NCBI RefSeq assembly: GCF_900626075.1
Contig: NZ_UYZY01000002.1
Span: 992,001 to 1,056,000, forward strand
From: Clostridium transplantifaecale
GTDB lineage: Bacteria; Bacillota; Clostridia; Lachnospirales; Lachnospiraceae
DNA length: 64,000 nt
Direction: 5' to 3'
Made by a program: the position numbers and the translations under genes. The notes beneath the pieces are model-generated. The model was not told where the DNA came from. It did not search any database and worked only from the letters and a program-made list of their open reading frames with translations. Below, piece after piece: positions 43,266 to 53,300 of this stretch (positions within the stretch are counted from its first letter, which is position 1; every line of letters begins with the position of its first letter).

Positions 43266-44462
43266 TTACAAATTTTCTGCAAATTCTTTAATCCGTTCCA
43301 ACCCTTTTATAATATTTTCTTCGGAATTGGCATAAGAAATCCTGATATAATTGCCATAGTGTTCTCCAAAACAAATTGCGGGAACTGTTGCAACGTATTT
43401 TTCGTATAACAGCCTCTCTGCAAAAATTTCTCCGGTCAGTCCGGTCTTTTCAACATTTACCATGATATAAAATGCGCCATACGGCTTTATACAGCTAATG
43501 TTTGAGAGCTCAGATAAACCTTTAAGCATGAGCTCACGCCGTTTCTCCAAGGCTTTTTTCATTTTGTCCATATCTTCTAACGTGGATTCCAGATTCATTG
43601 ACCTTGCGACTCCAATCTGCAGGAATGTAGGAATGCAGGTGGTTGTGTATTGATGGTTTTTCAGCAGCTTTGTCATCAGTTCTTTGGGGCCGGTCACATA
43701 GCCCATTCTCCAGCCGGTCATAGCATAAGCTTTTGAAAATCCATTAAGAATCAGGGTCCGCTCCTTCATTCCGGGAAAGGATGCCATGGAACAAAATTCT
43801 GCATTTTCATAGGTCAAATTATTATAGATTTCATCAGAAAAAACTAATAGATTATGTTCCAGTGCAAGTTCTGCCAAGCCGGCCAGCAGCTCTTTCTTAA
43901 ATACGATACCGGTGGGATTATTGGGGCTGTTGATAATCATCATTTTAGTTTTTTCAGTAATCTTATTGCGAACCTCCTGAAGATCGATCTGAAAATCATT
44001 CTCCGGAGGAAGATTGATGTCGACTATTTTTGCGCCCACAGCTTTTACAAGGGCGTCGTAGTTGACGAAAGCCGGTTTGAATATTATTATTTCATCCTCC
44101 GGATCCACGGTGGAGTAGATGATATTATTGATTCCCTCACAACCGCCGCAGGTGACCAGAATTTCTGTTTCCGGATCATACGAAACTCCAGTTTCTCTGT
44201 AAGTCTTTTTGGCTATCTCTCTGCGCAGCTCATTCTCGCCCCAGTTCAGGGCATAATGAGTGTAATTTTCCCGCAGTGCCTGTATGGTTGCTTCTTTAAT
44301 TGATTCAGGAGTATTAAAATCCGGCTCTCCGGCACTGAAGGAGATAACGTCCTTTCCTTCGCTTGATAATTTTTTTGCTTTTGTCATTATGGCTCTAATC
44401 CCTGATACGGGAACTTGCTCAAGTCTTTTGCTTCCGTGTAAAATATCATAATCTTTATTCAT
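43266..44462 (-). CDS. Class I/II aminotransferase (aspartate aminotransferase type)
   Basis: 398-residue PLP enzyme. The cofactor lysine lies in NGFSKAYAMTGWRMGYVTG (about 233-251). Also seen are INSPNNPTGIVF and the C-terminal IRISYANSEENI with the substrate-carboxylate Arg. GGGAGG precedes the ATG. It converts an amino acid to the 2-oxo acid that the adjacent D-2-hydroxyacid dehydrogenase can reduce. This points to an amino acid as a possible entry substrate. Confidence 0.92.
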   Translation of the reverse strand: MNKDYDILHGSKRLEQVPVSGIRAIMTKAKKLSSEGKDVISFSAGEPDFNTPESIKEATIQALRENYTHYALNWGENELRREIAKKTYRETGVSYDPETEILVTCGGCEGINNIIYSTVDPEDEIIIFKPAFVNYDALVKAVGAKIVDINLPPENDFQIDLQEVRNKITEKTKMMIINSPNNPTGIVFKKELLAGLAELALEHNLLVFSDEIYNNLTYENAEFCSMASFPGMKERTLILNGFSKAYAMTGWRMGYVTGPKELMTKLLKNHQYTTTCIPTFLQIGVARSMNLESTLEDMDKMKKALEKRRELMLKGLSELSNISCIKPYGAFYIMVNVEKTGLTGEIFAERLLYEKYVATVPAICFGEHYGNYIRISYANSEENIIKGLERIKEFAENL

Positions 44463-44524
44463 ATGTAATCCTCCCTCATATAGTTGTTCGATAATGAATG
44501 TAACATTTTTCTATAAACAATATC

Positions 44525-45520
44525 TTAATCGTATTTATAAATTTCGTTTTTACAGGCTCCTTCTGTATAAAAAGCAAGCGCATTTTCTATGGCATGCTTA
44601 ATTAGATTGTGAATTGAGGTGTCGGTATAGAAGGCAATATGAGGCGTAAGTATAACTTGATCCATTTGCAGCAATTCCTCCAGAACCGGGTCATCAAAGG
44701 TAATACCCTCACAGTTTTTTCGAAAATATACGGATTCGTTATCATACACATCGGTTGCCAGACCGGCAATTTTTCCGCTTTTTAGCCCTTCCAGTACATC
44801 TATGAAATTCATTAAACCTCCCCGGGCTGTGTTAACCAGGTAGACCCTGTCCTTCATCTGCCGGATTGTTTCCTGATTAATAAGCTGCCTCGTGTTCTCG
44901 GTTAGATTACAGTGGAAGAATATCAGATCCGAATTTCGAAAAATTTCTTCTTTTGTTGTATAGGTGACATACTGCTTAGCCTCTTCGCGCGGATAAGGGT
45001 CGCAGGCCAGGATCTTGCTTCCCATGGCGTTCAGCATTCGGATACTTTGACATCCCAACAGTCCTGTTCCAAATAGACCGAGGGTCATGGAACCGAGTTC
45101 CCTTCCCTGGATATCAGATAGCGTATAATCTCTGTTATCCAGCTTGCGTAATTCTGTTTTAAAATTCCGGATTAGATTTAATATGAGCATTACGGTATAT
45201 TCTGGAACTGCATTGACACTATAGACAGGTACATTTGCAGCACGAATGCCATATTTCCTGATTGCCTGGGAATCGATATGGTCATAGCCCGTGGAACGAG
45301 TCAGTATATAACGGATGCCATATTCACTCAGCTCTTTGGCAATAGCATCAGTAATTTTACAGGCTGTGACAATAATAATTGCATCATGGCCTTTGGCTAG
45401 AGTGACTGTGGCTGAGTTCAGCATTTCCGTTGTTACGGTGATATCAACATGTTGTATAGCGGCCTCCTGAGGAAATACCTCTTTTTCATCCTCTCTTAAA
45501 CCATAAACAATTACTTTCAT
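44525..45520 (-). CDS. D-2-hydroxyacid dehydrogenase
   Basis: 331-residue NAD-dependent dehydrogenase of the D-lactate / (R)-2-hydroxyisocaproate group. Nucleotide-binding GLFGTGLLGCQSIRML is at about 148-163, the catalytic Arg is in VNTARGGLMNF, and the catalytic His is in LTPHIAFYTD. It reduces 2-oxo acids to (R)-2-hydroxy acids, the stereochemistry required by 2-hydroxyacyl-CoA dehydratases. AAAGGAGAG precedes the ATG. A 62-bp gap separates it from the aminotransferase start. Confidence 0.92.
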   Translation of the reverse strand: MKVIVYGLREDEKEVFPQEAAIQHVDITVTTEMLNSATVTLAKGHDAIIIVTACKITDAIAKELSEYGIRYILTRSTGYDHIDSQAIRKYGIRAANVPVYSVNAVPEYTVMLILNLIRNFKTELRKLDNRDYTLSDIQGRELGSMTLGLFGTGLLGCQSIRMLNAMGSKILACDPYPREEAKQYVTYTTKEEIFRNSDLIFFHCNLTENTRQLINQETIRQMKDRVYLVNTARGGLMNFIDVLEGLKSGKIAGLATDVYDNESVYFRKNCEGITFDDPVLEELLQMDQVILTPHIAFYTDTSIHNLIKHAIENALAFYTEGACKNEIYKYD

Positions 45521-45607
45521 AAACCGACTCTCCTTTCCAATGCGTTTCGTTTTAGGAAACTATTCATCCTGATTATACCTCCCGCCATCTTATTATAATT
45601 TTTCCAT

Positions 45608-46498
45608 TTATTTCCTGCCATCAGAATAATCGTACCACCCCTTTCCTGTCTTTTTTCCAAATTCCCCTTTTCGGTATTTTTCGATTACAAGTGGATTTGG
45701 TGCATCGAAGGGATCGCCGCTTTCCGCGTATCTGTCAACGCGAACCAGATAATTGACATCTATGCCGGTTAAATCCATCAGGCGGAACGGACCCATCGGA
45801 TAATTGAGACCTTTTTCACAGGCGATATCAATATCAGCGGCTGAAGCGATCCCCTGTTCTAGCAGGGAGAGGGCCTCGTGGACAACCGCGGCGTTTATTC
45901 TGTTAGCTATAAACCCAGCAATTTCTTTATTTATGACAATAGGGGTTTTTCCAGTATTAATTGCAAATTGGCGTGCTGTTTCGACAGCCTCATCGGATGT
46001 GTGCGGCCCCTTTACAAGCTCTACTAAATTCATTACCAGAGCCGGATTAAAGTAATGGACATTTAACAGCCTGTCAGGGTTAGTTGTGACATCCGCCAGC
46101 TTGGAGCTTACAATATTTGAACTGTTGGTGCTCAGAATAGTATCTGGCCTGCATAGCTTGCTGATGGTTTCAAAGAGCCGGCGTTTTACTTCCAAATCCT
46201 CGACGACAGCTTCTATAATAAAATCTGCCTGAGCGGCAGCCCATTGCACGTCTTCCGACAGGATAAGGTTAGAACTTGTTAGATTAGCTTCCGCCCTAGT
46301 AAGCCTGCCTTTTTCCACTCGGCTGTCCAAATAACCGATAACCCATTTTTCTGATGTTTCTAAGGCGGCATTATATGTATCGCATAAAATGACCCGATAA
46401 CCCTGTCCCCTTCCGTTCAAAGCCGTGTTCATGGCAATCTGCCGCCCCATGGCACCGGCCCCAATAACGACAATAGTCTTAAGATTCTCTGCCTTCAT
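45608..46498 (-). CDS. 3-hydroxyacyl-CoA dehydrogenase
   Basis: 296 residues. Rossmann motif VVIGAGAMGRQIAMN (residues 8-22). The active site is LNVHYFNPALVMNLVELV, where Tyr replaces the common Phe of HFFNP, and the C-terminal domain has NYPMGPFRLMDLTGID. Converts 3-hydroxyacyl-CoA to 3-oxoacyl-CoA with NAD+. ATG 46498 is chosen for spacing from GAAGGA. It lies 19 bp after the thiolase. Confidence 0.92.
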   Translation of the reverse strand: MKAENLKTIVVIGAGAMGRQIAMNTALNGRGQGYRVILCDTYNAALETSEKWVIGYLDSRVEKGRLTRAEANLTSSNLILSEDVQWAAAQADFIIEAVVEDLEVKRRLFETISKLCRPDTILSTNSSNIVSSKLADVTTNPDRLLNVHYFNPALVMNLVELVKGPHTSDEAVETARQFAINTGKTPIVINKEIAGFIANRINAAVVHEALSLLEQGIASAADIDIACEKGLNYPMGPFRLMDLTGIDVNYLVRVDRYAESGDPFDAPNPLVIEKYRKGEFGKKTGKGWYDYSDGRK

Positions 46499-46517
46499 GT
46501 ACATCCTTCTTTCTATG

Positions 46518-47711
46518 TTAGTGTTGTAAATTTTCAAGGATTACTGCCATAGACTGGCCACCTCCGATACAGAGGGTAGCAAGGCCATAGTGGCCGCCGG
46601 TCCGTTTAAGGCTGTGCAGTAATGTGACAATAAGGCGGGCTCCCGTACATCCAAGGGGATGGCCCAGGGCGATGGCGCCTCCGCTTATATTTACCTTTTG
46701 TGGATTCAGTTCGAGGTCGCGCATACACGCAACTGCCTGAGCTGCAAATGCTTCATTCAGTTCGATCAGGTCTATCTGTTGCAGGTTCATGTCCACTTTA
46801 TTAAGAAGTTTTCTGGTCGCTGTCACTGGTCCGTATCCCATGATGGAGGGATCGAGTGCGGCTGAAGAAACACCTATTATTTTGGCAAGAGGCCTGACTT
46901 TTGCTTTCCTGACCATAGTCCCGCTCATGAGGACCAGGCAGGCGGCCCCATCATTCAGCCCACAGGAATTTCCGGCGGTGACGGTGCCGTCCTGTTTTAC
47001 GATGGGTCTTAACTTTGCCAGTATTTCCAGCGTGGTAGATGGCTTCGGGAATTCATCCGTTTCAAATACGGATGAATTCTTTTTATCTTTTACCGTTATC
47101 CCGATAATCTCTTCTTTAAAGTATCCTTTTTTGATTGCCTCATTAGCTTTTCTCTGGCTCTCAACTGAAAATAAATCCTGCTGTTCACGGCTGATATTAA
47201 AGCGTTCCGCTACATTTTCAGCCGTCTGGGGCATACTTAGACCCGTCCCATAGACAGAAGAGGGCTGGGCTGTGGTTCCTGCTTCAATATTTGCATCCAC
47301 AAGAGTCATAGGTCCATCTCCCCAACGTCCGTTCCTGATATAGATAGGAGCACGGCTCAGGTTTTCGGTCCCGCCGGCCACGATACAATTAGCCTCGCCC
47401 AGCCATATTTCCTGGCATCCTGAATATACGGCCTGCATTGAGGAGGCGCAAAGGCGGTTCACCGTAAAACCAGGAACTGTTTCAGGCAGGCCTGCCTCCA
47501 GAAGTGCACAACGTGCAATATTAGAGGCCTCCGTACTCTGCCTCACTTCGCCGAGAATCACTTCGTCAATGTGCTCTGTGTCTGCTCCGGCACGAGTGAC
47601 GGCTTCTTTAATGACGGCGGCTGCCAGTGCGTGTGCCGGAACATTTTTGAGGGAACCGCCGTATTTCCCTATGGCCGTTCGCACTGCGCTTACAACATAA
47701 ACATCTTCCAT
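46518..47711 (-). CDS. Thiolase (acetyl-CoA acyltransferase)
   Basis: 397 residues. Nucleophilic Cys in VNRLCASSMQAVYSG (about 85-99), catalytic His in GGAIALGHPLGCTGAR, and second Cys in TLCIGGGQSMAV. Cleaves 3-oxoacyl-CoA to acetyl-CoA plus acyl-CoA, or runs in reverse. ATG 47711 sits 8 nt from GGAGG, while 47717 is only 2 nt away. First gene of the minus-strand sigma-54 operon. Confidence 0.94.
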   Translation of the reverse strand: MEDVYVVSAVRTAIGKYGGSLKNVPAHALAAAVIKEAVTRAGADTEHIDEVILGEVRQSTEASNIARCALLEAGLPETVPGFTVNRLCASSMQAVYSGCQEIWLGEANCIVAGGTENLSRAPIYIRNGRWGDGPMTLVDANIEAGTTAQPSSVYGTGLSMPQTAENVAERFNISREQQDLFSVESQRKANEAIKKGYFKEEIIGITVKDKKNSSVFETDEFPKPSTTLEILAKLRPIVKQDGTVTAGNSCGLNDGAACLVLMSGTMVRKAKVRPLAKIIGVSSAALDPSIMGYGPVTATRKLLNKVDMNLQQIDLIELNEAFAAQAVACMRDLELNPQKVNISGGAIALGHPLGCTGARLIVTLLHSLKRTGGHYGLATLCIGGGQSMAVILENLQH

Positions 47712-47800
47712 TTTCATTTCCTCCGTGTGTTCCTTCAATAAGATTTTACCGAAGGTTTTTATTTCCGGATTACAAATTGTATCTTGCTATACTTCTATTG

Positions 47801-47816
47801 AGCAAGTAATGTGCCA
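47801..47816 (-). promoter_or_regulatory. Sigma-54 promoter of the minus-strand operon
   Basis: On the minus strand TGGCACATTACTTGCT matches the sigma-54 consensus TGGCAC-N5-TTGCW perfectly, with GG and GC 10 nt apart. It lies about 85 bp upstream of the thiolase start. Confidence 0.93.
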
Positions 47817-47908
47817 GATTACGATTTAAACGCTAATTTGCTTTTTCTTGCATGTAAACCCGTTGTTTTCAAGGAACTTCGCATTGGCTGCTCCTGTTTA
47901 TGATAGAA

Positions 47909-47990
47909 GTGCATTGTGCATAAAGTGCAAATTGTGAAATGAATTCACATATTCTGCACTTTATGGATTGCATATATATATTTTCTGCAC
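47909..47990. promoter_or_regulatory. Upstream activator sites for the minus-strand sigma-54 operon
   Basis: ATAAAGTGCA (47920-47929) and TGCACTTTAT (47955-47964) are perfect 10-bp inverted arms. Further GTGCA/TGCAC half-sites lie at 47909-47913, 47915-47920 and 47986-47990. The cluster is 95-175 bp upstream of the -24 element. It shares the TGTGCA-N2/3-AGTGCA pattern with the cluster at 31202. Nested inside is TGTGAA / TTCACA. No gene is visible in 47817-48388 apart from these elements and the ATPase leader. Confidence 0.7.
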
Positions 47991-48172
47991 AGAGTTTTAG
48001 CAAGTGAAAATTAATAACTTTTTCGATAAGCCTGCCGTTGCTGAAAAGCTTTTTTTTAGGATTGTCAACTTTATCTTTGTAAAGCGCTAATGCATATAAA
48101 TGGACGGATTTAGACAAAATGTCACCTATTGGCATAGAATTGTATGAATTTTATCATTTTTATAACATTTAA

Positions 48173-48201
48173 TAGACAAGTCTGAAGTAAATAGTTATAA
48201 T
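48173..48201 (+). promoter_or_regulatory. Promoter of the V-type ATPase operon
   Basis: TAGACA (48173-48178) and TATAAT (48196-48201) with a 17-bp spacer, giving a leader of about 180 nt before the first gene. Confidence 0.7.
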
Positions 48202-48318
48202 AGTATACAAATGTGCGGGGAGAAATGGGTTTTGCATGGTTTGATGAATGGAAAAAGCAGGCTTGAACTATAATAAAACAGATAGAATTCAACATTTCAT
48301 GGGGAGCTGCACATGCTG

Positions 48319-48357
48319 TACCATCATCGGAGGATTCCGGGAGATGGTAATTTTTTT
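48319..48357 (+). terminator. Hairpin plus T-run in the V-ATPase leader (possible attenuator)
   Basis: TACCATC (48319-48325) pairs with GATGGTA (48343-48349), with inner CGG/CCG pairing and seven Ts at 48351-48357. It lies downstream of the promoter at 48173-48201 and 31 bp before the first start codon, so transcription must read through it. Either an attenuator or the end of a short leader RNA. Confidence 0.6.
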
Positions 48358-48388
48358 AACAAATATCAGAAGCTAAGGTGGTGAGGAG

Positions 48389-48697
48389 ATGGTCAAGGAC
48401 ACGATCCAGGCCGTAAAAGAAGCAGAAGAAAAAGCTGCTGAGATGATTGGGAAAGCGTCTGAAGAGGGGAAAAATCTGATTGGGAAAGCGAAGGAAGATG
48501 CTTCGCAGATGAGGGAATCAGCCCTTAAGGAAGCCAGGGAGAAAGCCGGCAAGGTCCGGGAAAAGCTGGCCGAGGAAGGCGAGCAGTATCTGCAGGAATC
48601 AATTGCGGCGGCCGAAGAGGATATCGCTTCCCTGAAGTACAATGCCGGGAAGAAGACGGAGGAAGTAATTAATAAGGTTATTTCCGAACTTATTTAG
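48389..48697 (+). CDS. V-type ATP synthase subunit H (peripheral-stalk coiled coil)
   Basis: 102 residues, almost entirely a charged Ala/Glu/Lys-rich coiled coil (EAEEKAAEMIGKASEEGKNL), the expected form of the archaeal/bacterial AhaH/NtpF-type stalk subunit that pairs with subunit E. No membrane span. AAGGTGG lies upstream of the ATG. First gene of the ATPase operon. Confidence 0.85.
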   Translation: MVKDTIQAVKEAEEKAAEMIGKASEEGKNLIGKAKEDASQMRESALKEAREKAGKVREKLAEEGEQYLQESIAAAEEDIASLKYNAGKKTEEVINKVISELI

Positions 48698-48732
48698 CGG
48701 CATATTAGCAGAACGTTAGGAGGGATGCGGAC

Positions 48733-51217
<2,485 letters not shown>

Positions 51218-51248
51218 TACGATAAACTTAAAGTAAGGAGAGTTTAGA

Positions 51249-51842
51249 ATGACCGGATTAGACAAAATTATAAGTCAAATCCTTGAAGATGCAGGCAAAG
51301 AAGCGCAGGAAATTTCCGAGAAGGCCAAAAGCGAGGTTCAGTATATTCTGGAGGATGCCAAAGAGGGCTGCAAAAAGATCGCGGCGGAGAACGACGTAAA
51401 GCTGGCCGAGGAGGCTACAAGCTATATGGAGCGAATCAAATCTTCCGCAGAACTGAAAAAACGCCAGTCGGTGCTGCTCGCAAAACAGCAGGTTATCACG
51501 GAGATGCTGAATCAGGCATATGATACGCTGCTTGGAAAAGAGGGCGAAGAATATTTCACTCTGATTGAGAAAATGCTTAATAAATTTGTCCTGCCCAAAG
51601 AGGGTGAGATTTATTTTTCAAAGAAAGACCTGGACAGAATGCCGCAGGGATTTGAAGCTGTAATTGAAAAGGCGGCTTCTTCTAAGGGCGGAAGCCTGGT
51701 TCTTGTAAAGGAGCCGAAAAACATAGACGGAGGTTTTATTCTTGTCTATGGAGGTGTTGAGGAGAACTGTTCATTTAAAGCGCTGCTTGCGGCGAGGAGA
51801 GATGAACTTTCTGATAAGGTACATGCAATGTTATTTTCATAA
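51249..51842 (+). CDS. ntpE: V-type ATP synthase subunit E
   Basis: 197-residue peripheral-stalk subunit. The N-terminal coiled coil (about 5-100, EISEKAKSEVQYILEDAKEG) is followed by a globular C-terminal domain ending DGGFILVYGGVEENCSF, the family's terminal signature. Pairs with subunit H. AAGGAGAG upstream of the ATG. Confidence 0.92.
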   Translation: MTGLDKIISQILEDAGKEAQEISEKAKSEVQYILEDAKEGCKKIAAENDVKLAEEATSYMERIKSSAELKKRQSVLLAKQQVITEMLNQAYDTLLGKEGEEYFTLIEKMLNKFVLPKEGEIYFSKKDLDRMPQGFEAVIEKAASSKGGSLVLVKEPKNIDGGFILVYGGVEENCSFKALLAARRDELSDKVHAMLFS

Positions 51843-51854
51843 AGTGTAACCGCG

Positions 51855-51913
51855 TAACTGTTCGGACGGCAGGATACCGCAAAGCGGTAACGCATGAAGG
51901 TACCGAACAGTTA
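51855..51913 (+). repeat. Nested hairpin between subunit E and C genes
   Basis: TAACTGTTCGG (51855-51865) pairs with CCGAACAGTTA (51903-51913), enclosing a second hairpin TACCGC-AAA-GCGGTA (51875-51889). No T-run follows, so it is not a simple terminator. The right arm region GAAGGTACCGAACAGTTA resembles GAAGGTACTGAATAGTTA at 787-804. Confidence 0.7.
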
Positions 51914-51933
51914 TTACCGAGAAGGAGGATCAT

Positions 51934-52911
51934 ATGTCTGATACAAAATATGCCTATGCGGTTGCACGAATCCGTGCGATGGAACTGTCGCTTTTTTCCG
52001 CCGCCACGCTGGATCAGCTGATGGCCCTGAAAACGTATGAGAGCTGCCTGCAGTTTCTTGTAGAAAAGGGCTGGGGCGATCAGGATACGTCCCAGGACGC
52101 GGAAGCGATCCTGGCAATGGAGAGGGAAAAAACATGGAATGTGGTCAGAGAGCTTCTGAAGAAGGAGGATGCGGGCATTTTAAATGTCCTGTCCTATGAG
52201 AATCTCTTCCACAATCTCAAGGCGGCAATCAAGGAAACGGTCACTTCGGATCACCATGGGAACATCTATTTTGACAACTGTGCCGTAAACGGCAGGGAGA
52301 TGGCCCGCATCGTGGCGGAACGTGACTGGCAGGCGCTTCCGGCTAATATGAGGCCGGCGGCGGAGGAAGCCTATGAGACATTCCTGCACACGAGGGACGG
52401 ACAGCTCTGCGATATCATCGTAGACAGGGCGGCTCTGGAGGCAATCTATGCGGAGGGGGAGAAATCGAAGGACCCGGTCATCAGGGCCTATGCCGAATCC
52501 ACCGTAGCGGTTGCCGATATCAAGATCGCCGTCCGCTCACAGAAAACCGCAAAATCACTTGAATTTATAAAACGGGCAATGGCTCCCTGTGCCAGCCTGA
52601 GCGTTACACGCCTCAGTTCGGCGGCGCTCTCCGGCATGGACGCCATCTGCGAATATCTGGAAGGTACTGCATATGCAGGCGGCGCCGAGGCGCTGCGTGA
52701 ATCGCCGTCGGCTTTCGAGCGCTGGTGTGACAACCAGCTCATGGAGGCGATCAAACCGCAGAAGTATAATTCATTTTCAGCAGGACCTCTGGTAGCCTAT
52801 GTGCTGGCCAGGGAGAATGAGATAAAGACAGTCAGGATTATTCTGACGGCCAGGCTGAATGAGCTTCCTGAGGAGCAGATCCGGGAAAGGATAAGGGAAA
52901 TGTATGTATAA
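51934..52911 (+). CDS. ntpC: V-type ATP synthase subunit C
   Basis: 325 residues, all-helical, of the V-ATPase subunit C/d family that caps the rotor ring. N-terminal YAYAVARIRAMELSLFS and the C-terminal LVAYVLARENEIKTVRIIL are conserved. GAAGGAGG precedes the ATG. Overlaps subunit F by 8 bp. Confidence 0.93.
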   Translation: MSDTKYAYAVARIRAMELSLFSAATLDQLMALKTYESCLQFLVEKGWGDQDTSQDAEAILAMEREKTWNVVRELLKKEDAGILNVLSYENLFHNLKAAIKETVTSDHHGNIYFDNCAVNGREMARIVAERDWQALPANMRPAAEEAYETFLHTRDGQLCDIIVDRAALEAIYAEGEKSKDPVIRAYAESTVAVADIKIAVRSQKTAKSLEFIKRAMAPCASLSVTRLSSAALSGMDAICEYLEGTAYAGGAEALRESPSAFERWCDNQLMEAIKPQKYNSFSAGPLVAYVLARENEIKTVRIILTARLNELPEEQIRERIREMYV

Positions 52912-53227
52912 AGCAGCAGTGATGGGCGACTACGACAGTATTTACGGCTTTGCGGCGCTCGGACTGGATACATTTTCTGTATCCGGCCAGGAGGATGCTG
53001 AAAAAATGCTTCAGAAGCTTGCCGGCAGTGAATATGCAGTCATCTATATAACGGAAGCCGTGGCGGCCGGAATTGGCCGCGCCATAGCAAAATATAAAGA
53101 AAGTCTGCTTCCTTCCATCATCCTGATACCGGGAATTTCCGGAAATACGGGAAAAGGCGTGGAAGGCGTTAAGAAATCGGTGGAGCAGGCGGTCGGTTCT
53201 GATATCCTTTTCGGAGGAAACCAGTAG
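52904..53227 (+). CDS. ntpG: V-type ATP synthase subunit F
   Basis: 107 residues. Rossmann-like fold of subunit F, with MGDYDSIYGFAALGLDTF at the start and LLPSIILIPGISGNTG near the middle. Central-stalk subunit with D. Its ATG overlaps the subunit C stop, giving translational coupling. Confidence 0.92.
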   Translation: MYKAAVMGDYDSIYGFAALGLDTFSVSGQEDAEKMLQKLAGSEYAVIYITEAVAAGIGRAIAKYKESLLPSIILIPGISGNTGKGVEGVKKSVEQAVGSDILFGGNQ

Positions 53228-53300
53228 CGGAACCGGGTAAGCTGTCCGGCGGGGACGCCGCGGCGGTCATATTGTTAAGAAAGGTGGGTGTGACCTTCCA

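Noticed and set aside
47932..47948. TGTGAA-N5-TTCACA considered as a CRP/FNR site
   Set aside because: Seven bases instead of six separate TGTGA and TCACA, and it lies inside the enhancer cluster, so it is more simply part of that.
47869..48135. 88-codon minus-strand frame upstream of the thiolase
   Set aside because: AT-rich, no ribosome site, and it coincides with the activator-site cluster.
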